DNA of 64,000 nucleotides. It comes from Synechococcus sp. UW105 (GTDB lineage Bacteria > Cyanobacteriota > Cyanobacteriia > PCC-6307 > Cyanobiaceae). The stretch's first letter is position 1, and the number at the start of each line of letters is the position of its first letter. A program made the position numbers and the translations under genes. This document shows positions 43,877 through 53,134 of this stretch, piece by piece. The notes under the pieces are model-generated. The model did no database searches and had not been told where the DNA came from. It saw only the letters and a list, made by a program, of their open reading frames with translations. Location: contig NZ_UCNN01000009.1 in NCBI RefSeq assembly GCF_900473935.1, forward strand, positions 87,892 through 151,891, written 5' to 3'.

Positions 43877-44446
43877 TTGATCGATCAATTTGAACGGCTG
43901 CCGGGGATCGGCCCCCGAACCGCGCAGCGGCTGGCCCTGCATCTGCTCCGCCAACCGGAGGAACAGATCCAGAGCTTTGCCGAGGCGCTGCTAGCCGCGC
44001 GCAGCCAGGTGGGCCAGTGTCAGACCTGCTTCCACCTCAGCGCCGAACCGACCTGTGAAATCTGCCGCAACCCAGAACGCAACAACGGACTGATCTGCGT
44101 GGTCGCGGATTCCCGCGATCTTCTCGCTCTGGAACGCACCCGTGAATACAGCGGCAGGTACCACGTCCTCGGAGGACTGATCTCGCCGATGGACGGAATC
44201 GGTCCAGAGATGCTCCAGATCACCAGCCTGGTGCAAAGGGTCGGGCAAGACAGCATCAAAGAAGTGATCCTGGCGCTCACTCCAAGCGTGGAGGGAGATA
44301 CCACTAGCCTTTATTTGGCCAGGTTGCTCAAACCCTTTACCGAGGTGAGCCGGATCGCCTACGGATTACCGGTGGGTAGCGAACTGGAATATGCCGACGA
44401 TGTCACCCTGTCCCGAGCCTTGGAAGGGCGACGCGCCGTTGAATAA
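43877..44446 (+). CDS. recR: Recombination protein RecR
   Basis: A 189-residue protein from TTG at 43877. It contains the helix-hairpin-helix [18 protein letters not shown], the four-cysteine zinc finger [16 protein letters not shown] and the Toprim domain ([34 protein letters not shown]). RecR acts with RecO/RecF in gap repair. The start is doubtful: the frame upstream reads [17 protein letters not shown], which is conserved in RecR, so the true start is probably further upstream, at CTG 43847 or ATT 43823; an in-frame TAG at 43820 sets the limit and no ATG or GTG is available. Confidence 0.93.
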   Translation: MIDQFERLPGIGPRTAQRLALHLLRQPEEQIQSFAEALLAARSQVGQCQTCFHLSAEPTCEICRNPERNNGLICVVADSRDLLALERTREYSGRYHVLGGLISPMDGIGPEMLQITSLVQRVGQDSIKEVILALTPSVEGDTTSLYLARLLKPFTEVSRIAYGLPVGSELEYADDVTLSRALEGRRAVE

Positions 44447-44453
44447 GTCGAGG

Positions 44454-45401
44454 ATGAGTTCACCGATGAACAAGCCCAGCCGCTACAGCCAGATCCGTCC
44501 TCAGGAACGTCTGCCGGAATGGCTCAGGCGACCCATCGGCACGGTCTCCCAATTGGAGACCGTGCAGGGTTTGGTGAAAGCAGGCGGATTGCACACGATC
44601 TGCGAGGAAGGGCGATGCCCGAATCGGGCTGAATGCTATGCAGCCGGCACCGCCACGTTCCTGCTAGGCGGCTCCATCTGCACCCGCAGTTGTGCCTTCT
44701 GCCAAGTGGAGAAGGGTCGCGCCCCAATGCCCCTCGACCCCCTCGAAGCGGAGAGGGTCGCCGATGCGGTGAAAGGCATGGGCCTTCGCTACGTCGTGCT
44801 CACCGCTGTTGCCCGCGACGACCTCGCCGACCACGGGGCCACGTTGTTCACGACCACCATGGCAGCAATCCGCCAGCGCAACCCGCTCGTGCAGATCGAA
44901 GTGCTCACACCGGATTTCTGGGGTGGCCATTCCGATCTCACTGCCGGATTGCAAGCACAGCGCAAACGGCTGAGCACCGTGCTGGAAGCCGCACCGGTGT
45001 GCTTCAACCACAACTTGGAAACGGTTGAACGGTTGCAGGGGGAAGTACGTCGCGGGGCCACCTACAGCCGCTCTCTCGGACTCCTTTCCACCGCTCGCGA
45101 ACTGGCACCGACCATTCCCACCAAAAGCGGGCTCATGCTTGGCCTTGGTGAAACCGAAGCGGAAGTGGTAGACGCGATGAAAGCTCTGCGGGATGCAGGC
45201 TGTGAGCGGATCACCATTGGCCAGTATCTAAGACCATCCCTGGCCCATCTACCGGTGCAGCGCTATTGGCACCCCGAGGAATTCAACGCCCTGGGAGACA
45301 CGGCACAAGCTCTCGGCTTCAGTCATGTGCGTAGCGGACCGCTGGTGCGCAGCAGCTACCACGCCGCCGAACCCTCAAACCGACCAGCAACGCCTGTCTG
45401 A
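44454..45401 (+). CDS. lipA: Lipoyl synthase
   Basis: A 315-residue radical SAM enzyme from the ATG at 44454, preceded by GAGG (an ATG at 44466 is possible). It inserts two sulfurs into octanoyl chains on lipoyl carrier domains. The N-terminal auxiliary cluster motif is [12 protein letters not shown], the radical SAM motif is CTRSCAFC, and a Ser near the end (RSSY in [13 protein letters not shown]) is the third auxiliary-cluster ligand. The frame is open upstream into recR but that is shadow. It follows recR by seven bases. Confidence 0.96.
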   Translation: MSSPMNKPSRYSQIRPQERLPEWLRRPIGTVSQLETVQGLVKAGGLHTICEEGRCPNRAECYAAGTATFLLGGSICTRSCAFCQVEKGRAPMPLDPLEAERVADAVKGMGLRYVVLTAVARDDLADHGATLFTTTMAAIRQRNPLVQIEVLTPDFWGGHSDLTAGLQAQRKRLSTVLEAAPVCFNHNLETVERLQGEVRRGATYSRSLGLLSTARELAPTIPTKSGLMLGLGETEAEVVDAMKALRDAGCERITIGQYLRPSLAHLPVQRYWHPEEFNALGDTAQALGFSHVRSGPLVRSSYHAAEPSNRPATPV

Positions 45402-45449
45402 ACCACTCCACAAGCCGCCTGCCCGAGGAAGAGATCAGACGTGAGGTTT

Positions 45450-45962
45450 TTAGCCGCACTCGGAGGCAGCCCAGCGACTCAGAGCCCTGGTCAGGACCTC
45501 GTCACAATCTCCCACCATCATTTGGCCAGCCCCTCCCCAGATCAACCGCAAGGGGAGATCAGACGCAGAGCCTCCCAACCTGCGGGTTGGAGTAAAACCC
45601 AGAGCCTGGAAATAGCGGACCAAACGGCGGTGCTGGCGGGCATCGTCTTCAATCGCCAGCAAGCGAGCTTTTCGGCAGGGTGTGCACTCCAGTGCCCACG
45701 CGAAGGTCGCAGCCCAAACCAAGGCCCCCACTCCAGCTGGAGCCTGCGGCTGCACCCGCATGGTGTCGAGTTGGAGCCCCCTGGCACCGCCGTGGGCCCA
45801 GGCCTTCATTTCTCCCAGCAGCTGAGCGCGACCATTGCCGCTGGACTGGGCGACAACCAGTCGTAACGACCAAAGCCCCACCGGCCGACCCACCTGGAGG
45901 CGCAGTAGCAACGCCCGCGCCTGGGCCTGCTGTTCAAGTTGCTCCAGGGAAGGGAAAGCCAT
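45450..45962 (-). CDS. Acetyltransferase-like protein, unknown function
   Basis: A 170-residue protein from the ATG at 45962. The pattern PVGLWSLRLVVAQSSGNGRA, QLDTMRVQPQAPAGVGALVW and RRLVRYFQALGFTPTRRLGG, with a final aromatic LIWGGAG, has the order of a GNAT acetyltransferase fold, including the C-terminal helix that precedes a GF turn. The acyl-CoA loop is not clear, so the assignment is tentative. It follows the GST/DUF952 gene directly on the same strand (TGA then GTG-ATG) and is the last gene of the trhO unit. It converges on lipA. Confidence 0.65.
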   Translation of the reverse strand: MAFPSLEQLEQQAQARALLLRLQVGRPVGLWSLRLVVAQSSGNGRAQLLGEMKAWAHGGARGLQLDTMRVQPQAPAGVGALVWAATFAWALECTPCRKARLLAIEDDARQHRRLVRYFQALGFTPTRRLGGSASDLPLRLIWGGAGQMMVGDCDEVLTRALSRWAASECG

Positions 45963-45965
45963 CAC

Positions 45966-46958
45966 TCAGCAGGATGGATAAGGGGAAACCGCCGTCACCG
46001 CCGCCACCGGTAGAGGCCCGTAGAGATGGGGAAACTGCTCACCACTGGGGACTGGATCGGCCCGCAGGGGATAGGGGATGCGGGTCGGATCGATCGTGAG
46101 CTGCAGCACATCCCCAGCATCGGCGTAAAAGCGCCGATAGGTAGCGGCGAGCTGATCAGCCGTGGAAGCATGAAGAAAGCCCACCTGCTCAAGCATCAGT
46201 CCTCGCGTTGACACGCGATAGACGCCAAGCCTCTCGGCCTGCTGCCAATCGGGGGCAAGGGCAAGATGAAACACAGGCTGATCGACTGGCACCGCCGCGG
46301 CATCTGCAGGGAACAGTCTGAGGCGATCACTCGGCTGCCATGGATCGCTCCGTTCCATCAGTCGAGGGAAGGCGGGGGAATCCAAAAACGCCTGAAGCCA
46401 GCAGCGCAAAGGATCAAGCTGGGGGTGTTGCGCAAAGCCCTTCGGATCAGCGATTCGCCACTGGCGCACAAAGGGCCACAAAGCCGCATCGGCCAGGCTG
46501 CAGCGATCACCCACCAGCCAACCGGCGCCAGCGATGCGCTCGGACCAATCCAAAAGAATCGTCAGCCCTTGGTGCTGGTGCTGCTCGCGGCTGGCACCGG
46601 GATAGCGATCGGTGTATTTGAAGCGATCGAGATGGTGTTTGAACGGCCCGTCGTTCGTCGCGATTAACCCATCGATCGCCTCCCGTTCCGGAGTCGAAAG
46701 ACCAGCGCCAAGCCAATCAAAGGGATCGGCCTGCTGCAACGCCCAGCGCATCACCGCCAAGCTTTCATCAATCACCCTGCCCTGCGGCGTGATCAGCACC
46801 GGCACGGTGCCTTTCGGCGATGCATCAAGCAGACACGCCGGTTTGCTTTGCAGGGAGACTTCACGCCACTCAACCAGCAACCCGGCATGGAGCAGTGCCC
46901 AGCGAGCCCGCATCGCATAGGGGCAGCGCCTAAAGCTATAAAGAACGGGCCAATTCAT
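45966..46958 (-). CDS. Fusion of glutathione S-transferase and DUF952 domains
   Basis: A 330-residue two-domain protein. Residues 1-210 are a glutathione S-transferase with the thioredoxin-like start LYSFRRCPYAMRARWALLHA (Cys12), the KGTVPVLITPQGRVIDES glutathione-binding segment and a helical C-terminal domain (GAGWLVGDRCSLADAALWPF). Residues about 228-325 match DUF952 (VFHLALAPDWQQAERLGVYR to FPHLYGPLP), a short domain of unknown role. GST and DUF952 as one chain is a less usual arrangement. It overlaps trhO by four bases (ATGA) and is followed by the acetyltransferase-like gene, so the three form an operon. Confidence 0.87.
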   Translation of the reverse strand: MNWPVLYSFRRCPYAMRARWALLHAGLLVEWREVSLQSKPACLLDASPKGTVPVLITPQGRVIDESLAVMRWALQQADPFDWLGAGLSTPEREAIDGLIATNDGPFKHHLDRFKYTDRYPGASREQHQHQGLTILLDWSERIAGAGWLVGDRCSLADAALWPFVRQWRIADPKGFAQHPQLDPLRCWLQAFLDSPAFPRLMERSDPWQPSDRLRLFPADAAAVPVDQPVFHLALAPDWQQAERLGVYRVSTRGLMLEQVGFLHASTADQLAATYRRFYADAGDVLQLTIDPTRIPYPLRADPVPSGEQFPHLYGPLPVAAVTAVSPYPSC

Positions 46959-47983
46959 TGCGTGAGGCGCTTCTGGTCTGCGTTGGTGTTGGCATTGGCT
47001 TTGGCTTTGGCGTTGGCCTGATCAAACTGACGTTGCCGTTCAGCAAAGCGCTGACGATCCGCATCCGTGAAGCGATCAATGCAATGGACGCACTGCACCC
47101 CTGGGATGTAGCTCTTCAGGCTCCTTTCCTCCGGCGTGAGCGGAAGTCCGCAGGCATGACAGAGGCGATGCACCCCTGGCTGGAGGCGATGGTTGAGGGC
47201 AACCCGCTGGTCAAAGACAAAGCACTCGCCTTGCCAACGACTACTCCCTTCGGGGATCTCTTCCAGGTACTTCAAGATGCCACCGCGCAGATGGTGAATT
47301 TCGCCAAAGCCCTGCTGTTGCAGATAGCTGCTTGCCTTCTCACAGCGGATGCCGCCGGTGCAGAACATGGCGATGCGCTTCGGCCCCTGTTGCTCGATCA
47401 AGGGGCGTAACTCACGCTCCGCCCAGTCCGGGAACTCCCGGAACGTGTCTGTACCTGGATCGACGGCACCAGTGAACGTACCGATCGACACTTCATAGCG
47501 ATTGCGTGTGTCGATCACCAACGTTTCGGGATCATCAATCAGGGCATTCCACTGCTCGGGCTCCACGTAGGTCCCCACGCTGTTAGCCGGACTGACTTCC
47601 GGGCGACCCATCGTGACGATCTCGCGCTTGCCTCGCGCCTTGAAGCGACGGAATGCTTGCTGAGAACACCAACTGCGCTTGACCTCGAGACGGGCGTAAT
47701 GATCGTCACCCAGGCAAAGCTGTTGGTGCAGATGCTCCAACACGGCCTCGACACCCTGTTCAGGGCCACTGATGGTTCCATTCACACCTTCCAGCGCCAC
47801 CAGGACAGACCCTCGGACCCCGCCGCTGGACGCAAGGTTGGGAAGACCAGCAAGCAGCTGAGATCGCATTGCTTCCGAGAGAGGCGTGAAGGCATAGAAG
47901 GCGGCGACGAGAAGCTCGGCTGAGATGCCTGAGTCACCACGACCTTGAACACTGCTGTTGGCTTGGGGTTCTGTACTGGTCAT
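46955..47983 (-). CDS. trhO: tRNA uridine(34) hydroxylase TrhO (rhodanese family)
   Basis: A 342-residue protein of the YceA/TrhO family, which hydroxylates U34 of tRNAs to 5-hydroxyuridine. It has an N-terminal acylphosphatase-like part (LVAAFYAFTPLSEAMRSQLL, GVRGSVLVALEGVNGTISG), a rhodanese domain with catalytic Cys in MFCTGGIRCEKASS, and a C-terminal zinc site CHACGLPLTP with CVHC. The tail (FDQANAKAKANANTNADQKR) is low-complexity, encoded by a six-base tandem repeat at 46980-47017. It is the first gene of the trhO - GST/DUF952 - acetyltransferase-like unit. Confidence 0.93.
   Translation of the reverse strand: MTSTEPQANSSVQGRGDSGISAELLVAAFYAFTPLSEAMRSQLLAGLPNLASSGGVRGSVLVALEGVNGTISGPEQGVEAVLEHLHQQLCLGDDHYARLEVKRSWCSQQAFRRFKARGKREIVTMGRPEVSPANSVGTYVEPEQWNALIDDPETLVIDTRNRYEVSIGTFTGAVDPGTDTFREFPDWAERELRPLIEQQGPKRIAMFCTGGIRCEKASSYLQQQGFGEIHHLRGGILKYLEEIPEGSSRWQGECFVFDQRVALNHRLQPGVHRLCHACGLPLTPEERSLKSYIPGVQCVHCIDRFTDADRQRFAERQRQFDQANAKAKANANTNADQKRLTQ
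46980..47017. repeat. Hexanucleotide tandem repeat in the 3' end of trhO
   Basis: On the plus strand six copies of a GCNTTG-type unit follow one another (gcgttg, gtgttg, gcattg, gctttg, gctttg, gcgttg). They encode the AKAKANAN tail of TrhO. Six-base units keep the reading frame when the copy number changes, so only tail length should vary. Confidence 0.75.
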
Positions 47984-48406
47984 GCCGCAAGAGATGCGAC
48001 CGGAGCAATTCCACAGGCCACAGGAAGGGAACGCCTGAAATGGCGTGGCGGCAAACCATTCGCGCCAGCAGTAGACACATGCGAGCCCTTTCGGCTGGGT
48101 TGCAGGCGTTGCCGGAACTGACCATCCATCCCCCCAGTCTGCGGCTCCGCGGTGCTGCCCTGGACCGACTGATTGAGCACGACGGAACCCACGGCCTCAG
48201 CAAGACACCTGACGTCGTTGAAACGTTGGGTCCGACTGCACCGGCATGGCGATCAGCACGCCTGCATCCAAGCGATTTTGACCACTCGTCTTCTCCCTCG
48301 AATGGGTGATCCCTCCATCCGGCAGCGTTGAGACCGCCCAAGCCATGGAGACCATGGCCACATCAAGGGGTCTCTGATGGCGCAAAAGTCAGGCCGGTCA
48401 ATCGCA
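47984..48406. other. Intergenic region, no supported gene
   Basis: About 420 bases upstream of trhO. Open frames on both strands (for example plus 48040-48309) have no domain, signal or ribosome binding site. The trhO promoter should lie near 48000. Confidence 0.5.
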
Positions 48407-48661
48407 CTACCAGACAGGCTCCGACTCAGACCAACCCATCGTCATCAGGTGCTTGTAGAGAATCAACGCATCTGAAGATCTCAGGCTTTGGCGTGTCTTC
48501 AGCAAAGCCGGATCACCATGGGGCATCTCCCTACCGTGATCCACGAGAACCATCGCGTCTTCGTTCCAGCTCTTTGGATCTCGATGGAAGCGGAGCGCAT
48601 TGTCTTTCAACTGTGGGTGCCTGAGCCAACCTTCCATCAAGCTTGCAGGTGAGTGGTACAT
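48407..48661 (-). CDS. DUF1651 small protein
   Basis: An 84-residue frame from the ATG at 48661 (a TTG at 48676 is the alternative). It matches the DUF1651 pattern known from marine Synechococcus and Prochlorococcus: a GWL start, LRFHRDPKSWNEDAMVLVDH, GDPALLKTRQSLRSSDAL and a closing GWSESEPVW. The family is small, soluble, often present in several copies and of unknown function. It lies alone in a gene-poor kilobase, which suits accessory DNA. Confidence 0.72.
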   Translation of the reverse strand: MYHSPASLMEGWLRHPQLKDNALRFHRDPKSWNEDAMVLVDHGREMPHGDPALLKTRQSLRSSDALILYKHLMTMGWSESEPVW

Positions 48662-48989
48662 CTCCAGCAATGGCAACGACGGATCAACGGTCGCGGTGTG
48701 GTTCTGGTTTTGTGCAGATAGACGTGAACAAAGACATCAACGGCGAGGCTTTGATCGGCTGTGACCCACTTCCTTCAACACCATTCGATTCATGCGAACA
48801 GGCCAGCGAGAAGCCGGGGTTTTTAACGCCAATGAACGAATGGCATGGCGCGAATGACCAAAGCCGACACACTCAGGCGCGAAATGAAGTTTGGCTGATC
48901 CTTGCTCGTTGAGCTGCCCGCTCACAGCGACACCCCCTCTTGGCATGAGGAAACACCGAGAGCATGCCTAGAGCAAGCTTGCTCAGCCC
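48662..48989. other. Intergenic region, nothing recognised
   Basis: About 330 bases between the DUF1651 gene and the end of bioB. Frames on both strands look like noise, and I see no clear terminator for bioB. Confidence 0.5.
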
Positions 48990-49979
48990 TTAATTGCATG
49001 CATGCGTTTCTGGTTGCGCTTGCCAGCTGGCCTGCACACCGGCAGCCGCCAGCAGCGCCTTATCCGCTTCCACAGCAGGGTTGCCGGTGGTGAGCAGGGT
49101 CTCTCCATAGAAAATCGAATCAGCGCCAGCCTGAAGGCAGAGAATCTGGGCTTCCTGACTGAGCTGCTCGCGGCCAGCACTGAGCCGCACGCGGCTGTGG
49201 GGCATCAGGATTCTGGCCGTGGCCACCATTCGCACCAGCTCAAGAGGCTCCACAGGTGTCTGCGCCTCCAACGGGGTTCCCTCCACAGCCACCAATGCGT
49301 TGATGGGCACGCTCTCGGGATGGGGATCAATCGTGGCCAACACCTGCAGCATTGAGGCACGATCACGGTCGCTTTCACCCATACCGATGATCCCTCCGCA
49401 GCAGAGGGTCACCCCAGCCCTGCGCACCCGCTGCAGTGTTTCCAAGCGCTCCTCATAGGTGCGGGTGGTAATGATCCGGTCGTAGTGCTCAGGGCTGGTG
49501 TCGAGATTGTGGTTGTAAGCCGTTAGGCCGGCTTCGGCCAGACGCATGGCCTGGGCATCAGTGAGCATGCCGGCGGTGACGCAGGCTTCAAGCCCCATCT
49601 CGCGCACACCACGCACCATCGACAGCATCGCCTCAAAGGGGGCGCCATCACGAATTTCGCGCCAGGCCCAGCCCATGCAGAAGCGGTCAGCACCCGCCTG
49701 CTTGGCGGCACGGGCCCTTGCCAGCACAGGCTCCACCTCCAATTCAGGCTGGCCCGTCACATCACTGCTGTTGTGCATGGACTGGGGGCAATAGGTACAG
49801 TCCTCCTCACAGCCGCCGGTCTTGACGCTGAGCAAGGACGCCAACTGCACGCGATAACCGGGATTGGCCTGCCGGTGCACCTGCTGCGCCCGCCAGAGCA
49901 GATCCATCAGCGGCGCATCAAGAATGGCCTGGATTTCTGCGATGCTCCAGTCGTGGCGCAAGGTAAACGAATCCGTCAT
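48990..49979 (-). CDS. bioB: Biotin synthase
   Basis: A 329-residue radical SAM enzyme from the ATG at 49979 (a TTG lies one codon upstream). It inserts sulfur into dethiobiotin. The cluster motif is [13 protein letters not shown]; further conserved parts are [40 protein letters not shown] and GGIIGMGES, and the [15 protein letters not shown] arginine region of the [2Fe-2S] site. It is the last gene of the leftward lysA-cdaA-uppS-bioB series, 20 bases after uppS. Confidence 0.97.
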   Translation of the reverse strand: MTDSFTLRHDWSIAEIQAILDAPLMDLLWRAQQVHRQANPGYRVQLASLLSVKTGGCEEDCTYCPQSMHNSSDVTGQPELEVEPVLARARAAKQAGADRFCMGWAWREIRDGAPFEAMLSMVRGVREMGLEACVTAGMLTDAQAMRLAEAGLTAYNHNLDTSPEHYDRIITTRTYEERLETLQRVRRAGVTLCCGGIIGMGESDRDRASMLQVLATIDPHPESVPINALVAVEGTPLEAQTPVEPLELVRMVATARILMPHSRVRLSAGREQLSQEAQILCLQAGADSIFYGETLLTTGNPAVEADKALLAAAGVQASWQAQPETHACN

Positions 49980-49999
49980 CAACGCCGATCTGCTGTTGT

Positions 50000-50797
50000 T
50001 CAGGATCCCAGAGCGTCGGCCCTTAGTGCTTCAAGGCCTCCGAAACGACGCTTCCGACCCTGGTAATCCACTAGAGCCGCCATCAGAGCATCCCGGTTGA
50101 AATCAGGCCAGAAAACGTCAGTGACGTGAATTTCGGCATAGGCCAGCTGCCAGAGCAAGAAATTGCTGATACGTCGTTCACCACTGGTTCGGATTAAGAG
50201 GTCTGGGTCCTGCTCTCCTGCGGTGTACAACTCAGCAGCCAGAGTGTTCTCGTCGATCGTGGCTGGATCTAATTCCCCGCGTGCTGCCCGAGAAGCCAAG
50301 GCCTGAGCGGCCAAAACCAGTTCGCGCCGACCGCCGTAATTGGTGCAGACATTGAAGTGAATGCCGGTGTTAGCTGCCGTGCGTGCGGTGGCGTCAGCAA
50401 TCAGGTCTTGCAGCTTCTCGGGAAGCGCTTGAAGGTCACCGAGAAAGCGAATCCGCACCTGTTCTGCTTCCAGGCCCTGCAGTTCCCGCTGGAGCACACG
50501 CTCAAACAACGTCATCAGGAAATTGACTTCATCGCCAGGGCGAGACCAGTTCTCAGTGGAAAAGGCATAGGCGGTCAGGGCCTTAACCCCCCAGTCGCTG
50601 CAAAGACGCAAGGTCGACTTCAGCGCCTCAACTCCGGCACGGTGTCCCATCACCCTGGGGAGCCCACGGGCTTGGGCCCAGCGCCCATTGCCATCCATGA
50701 TCACCGCGACATGGGCCGGCAGACAGGTGGGGTCGAGCTCAGCCGGACAAACCTTGCCGATCGAATCGTTAGAAGCAGAAGCCAGACGACGGCTCAC
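50000..50797 (-). CDS. uppS: Isoprenyl transferase (undecaprenyl diphosphate synthase)
   Basis: A 265-residue cis-prenyltransferase. It has the catalytic [20 protein letters not shown] with the essential Asp, [23 protein letters not shown] and the C-terminal [20 protein letters not shown] and VFWPDF. It makes the lipid carrier for peptidoglycan and surface polysaccharide (or, for some homologues, other chain lengths). The start is GTG at 50797, overlapping the cdaA stop by four bases (GTGA). Confidence 0.96.
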   Translation of the reverse strand: MSRRLASASNDSIGKVCPAELDPTCLPAHVAVIMDGNGRWAQARGLPRVMGHRAGVEALKSTLRLCSDWGVKALTAYAFSTENWSRPGDEVNFLMTLFERVLQRELQGLEAEQVRIRFLGDLQALPEKLQDLIADATARTAANTGIHFNVCTNYGGRRELVLAAQALASRAARGELDPATIDENTLAAELYTAGEQDPDLLIRTSGERRISNFLLWQLAYAEIHVTDVFWPDFNRDALMAALVDYQGRKRRFGGLEALRADALGS

Positions 50798-51663
50798 GAA
50801 ACGATGTCCTGATTGGCAACGGACACGCTACGCCCAGATGCCCCAGATGAAGCAGCGGTGGGTGCTGACACCGCTGGTGTGACGCCCATCAACTCGGTCA
50901 GCAACCCCTGGAGACGGCTACTTGTGATCGGTCGTTCCAACCGACCATGATTGGCCAAAGAGAGGGTTCCGGTCTCCTCAGACACAACAACACAGATACA
51001 TCGATCGAATCGCTCAGTGATTCCGAGTGCGGCCAAATGACGCGTGCCATAGCGACTATGGCCCTGTCGAGACAGAGGCAGGATCACACCGGCGGCCACG
51101 ATCCGGTTTCCCTTCACCACCACAGCACCATCGTGGAGAGGGGTATCAGATGCGAACAGATTGAGGATCAGTTCACTACTGAGGTGCGCATCAATCGTCA
51201 CGCCTGGATTGAGGAAATCTTCCGGACGCAGATCACTGCCAAGGTCCACAACGATTAAAGCTCCGCGCCGGCTCTGGGAGAGGCGACCAGCCGCGTCGGT
51301 GAGCTGGACGACAGTGCCGGCCTTCACCCGCAATTTGCTGGCGGGATTGGCGAGAAGGACATCCAGACGCCACGTGCCCAACAGCTCCATCAGCCGGCGT
51401 AGTTCCCCTTGCCAGAGAATCGCCAGGGACAGTGAACAAGCCAGGACCAAGGCCTCGATCAGGGCTGCGGTGAGGGGGAGGAGAGGGGTGTCAGAGACGA
51501 GAAGCACCCCTTTGAACACCCAAGCCAAGGCCACCAGCAGGAGGTAGCCGCGCAACAACCAAAGCGAACGCTGCTCACTGATGCGAGAGAAGAGCAGAAA
51601 GCCGAGGGCAGAAGCAAGAAGAACATCAAGCAGGCGCGGTTCAAACCAATCCGGCCAGCTCAC
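50794..51663 (-). CDS. cdaA: Diadenylate cyclase (CdaA type)
   Basis: A 289-residue membrane enzyme that makes cyclic di-AMP. Three N-terminal helices lie within residues about 10-90, followed by the DAC domain with the DGA motif at 178-180 ([11 protein letters not shown]) and the RHR-type motif [11 protein letters not shown] from 204. Both motifs needed for catalysis are intact. The tail ([20 protein letters not shown]) is low-complexity. The start is GTG at 51663. It is translated together with uppS. c-di-AMP controls osmolyte and K+ balance, and cyanobacterial night survival in some species. Confidence 0.95.
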   Translation of the reverse strand: MSWPDWFEPRLLDVLLASALGFLLFSRISEQRSLWLLRGYLLLVALAWVFKGVLLVSDTPLLPLTAALIEALVLACSLSLAILWQGELRRLMELLGTWRLDVLLANPASKLRVKAGTVVQLTDAAGRLSQSRRGALIVVDLGSDLRPEDFLNPGVTIDAHLSSELILNLFASDTPLHDGAVVVKGNRIVAAGVILPLSRQGHSRYGTRHLAALGITERFDRCICVVVSEETGTLSLANHGRLERPITSSRLQGLLTELMGVTPAVSAPTAASSGASGRSVSVANQDIVS

Positions 51664-51684
51664 TCCTTCACCCCGATGGTGCTC

Positions 51685-53055
51685 TTAGCCTACCGACACC
51701 CTCGGATTGAGGCGAGTGGGCAGATTGTCGTAGCGCAAAAGATCCTCCGACGATTCCCTTCGCTGAATCACATCGGCGATGCCGTCATGGACGAGCACTG
51801 CAGCAGGACGGGGAATACGGTTGTAGTTGGAGCTCATCGAAGCGTTGTAGGCGCCGGTGGCCAGCACCACAAGCACGTCGCCACTGACGCTGGGGGGGAG
51901 GGCCAAATCTTTGAGCAACACGTCGCCAGATTCACAATGCTTGCCGGCCAGGGTGATTGATTCGGTGGCCTCCGCCTGGGGGCGATCCGCCAGGAAGGCT
52001 GTATAGAGAGACTGATACGTGATCGGCCTGGGGTTGTCGCTCATGCCGCCATCCACGGAGATATAGGTGCGTACTCCCGGCACCTCCTTACGAGAACCGA
52101 GCTTGTAGAGGGTGACACCTGAGCTCGCCACCAACGATCGACCCGGCTCACAGAGGAGACGGGGCAGGGCAAGGTCACGCTCACGGCAGGCCTTCACCAC
52201 AGCCTCAGCCACGACCTGAATCCAGGCATCAATCGTCGGGGGGTCGTCTGACTGCACATAACGGATGCCCAGTCCACCGCCGACATTGAGGTCTCGAATG
52301 GGATGACCCAGCTCAAGGGCAAGCTGCAGGGCATCCGCCATCACTGCCGCAAGATCACGATGGGGATTCAACTCAAAAATCTGAGAGCCGATGTGGGCAT
52401 GCAAACCGGTGACGCATGCCCAGGCACAGGTCTTGAGCCGACGCAGCACTGGCTCAAGCTGATCCGGATCAAAGCCGAACTTGCTATCGAGATGCCCGGT
52501 TCGGATGTACTCGTGGGTATGGCATTCGATCCCTGGTGTGAAACGCAGCATCAGCTGCGCGGGGGGGGAACCAGCCGGGATCAGCGCCTCCAATCGGTCG
52601 AGATCGTGCTGGTTGTCCGCCACGATCATGACTCCGCTCCGGTAGGCCAGCAGAAGTTCGTCATCGGATTTGTTATTGCCGTGCAGAACGATCCGCTCAG
52701 CGGGCATGCCCCCCTGAAGGGCGGTAAGCAGCTCGCCGGCAGAGACAGCATCCAGCCCGAGGCCCTCCGAAGCAGCGATTGCCGTCATCGCCAAGGAGCT
52801 GTTGGCTTTGGATGCATACACAGCCAAGGATGGGCCAGGGTAATGACGTTCAAGGGCGGTGCGATACGCGCAACACGCGGCCCGAATCCCCTCTTCATCA
52901 AGCACATACAGAGGCGTTCCATACCGCTGAGCCAGGTCGCTGAGGCGACAGCCACCCACCGTCATGCAGCCCTGGTCATCAATTCTGGCAGTCACCGGGG
53001 CCAGGTTGCGATTTGGACTGAGCGGATCACAGCCGGACTCGAAAGATTGGGGCAT
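51685..53055 (-). CDS. lysA: Diaminopimelate decarboxylase
   Basis: A 456-residue PLP enzyme converting meso-diaminopimelate to lysine. The ATG at 53055 is chosen; the frame is open to 53382 but the extension is unlike the family and runs into the divergent rimI. PLP-binding Lys83 is in LAVYASKANSSLAM, followed by GLDAVSAGELLTAL, VTGLHAHIGSQIFEL, NVGGGLGIRY and the C-terminal GKHCESGDVLLKDLALP. It heads the leftward unit with cdaA, uppS and bioB, 21 bases from cdaA. Confidence 0.96.
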   Translation of the reverse strand: MPQSFESGCDPLSPNRNLAPVTARIDDQGCMTVGGCRLSDLAQRYGTPLYVLDEEGIRAACCAYRTALERHYPGPSLAVYASKANSSLAMTAIAASEGLGLDAVSAGELLTALQGGMPAERIVLHGNNKSDDELLLAYRSGVMIVADNQHDLDRLEALIPAGSPPAQLMLRFTPGIECHTHEYIRTGHLDSKFGFDPDQLEPVLRRLKTCAWACVTGLHAHIGSQIFELNPHRDLAAVMADALQLALELGHPIRDLNVGGGLGIRYVQSDDPPTIDAWIQVVAEAVVKACRERDLALPRLLCEPGRSLVASSGVTLYKLGSRKEVPGVRTYISVDGGMSDNPRPITYQSLYTAFLADRPQAEATESITLAGKHCESGDVLLKDLALPPSVSGDVLVVLATGAYNASMSSNYNRIPRPAAVLVHDGIADVIQRRESSEDLLRYDNLPTRLNPRVSVG

Positions 53056-53134
53056 GGAGCTCAGACATGGGCAGGCTTGAAGGTCAATGTAGGAAGCGAC
53101 GCGATCAATCCCACAACGAGCTGGACGCCGCGCC

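Noticed and set aside
45680..46667. Long plus frames opposite the acetyltransferase-like and GST/DUF952 genes
   Set aside because: Mirror frames of well-supported minus-strand genes.
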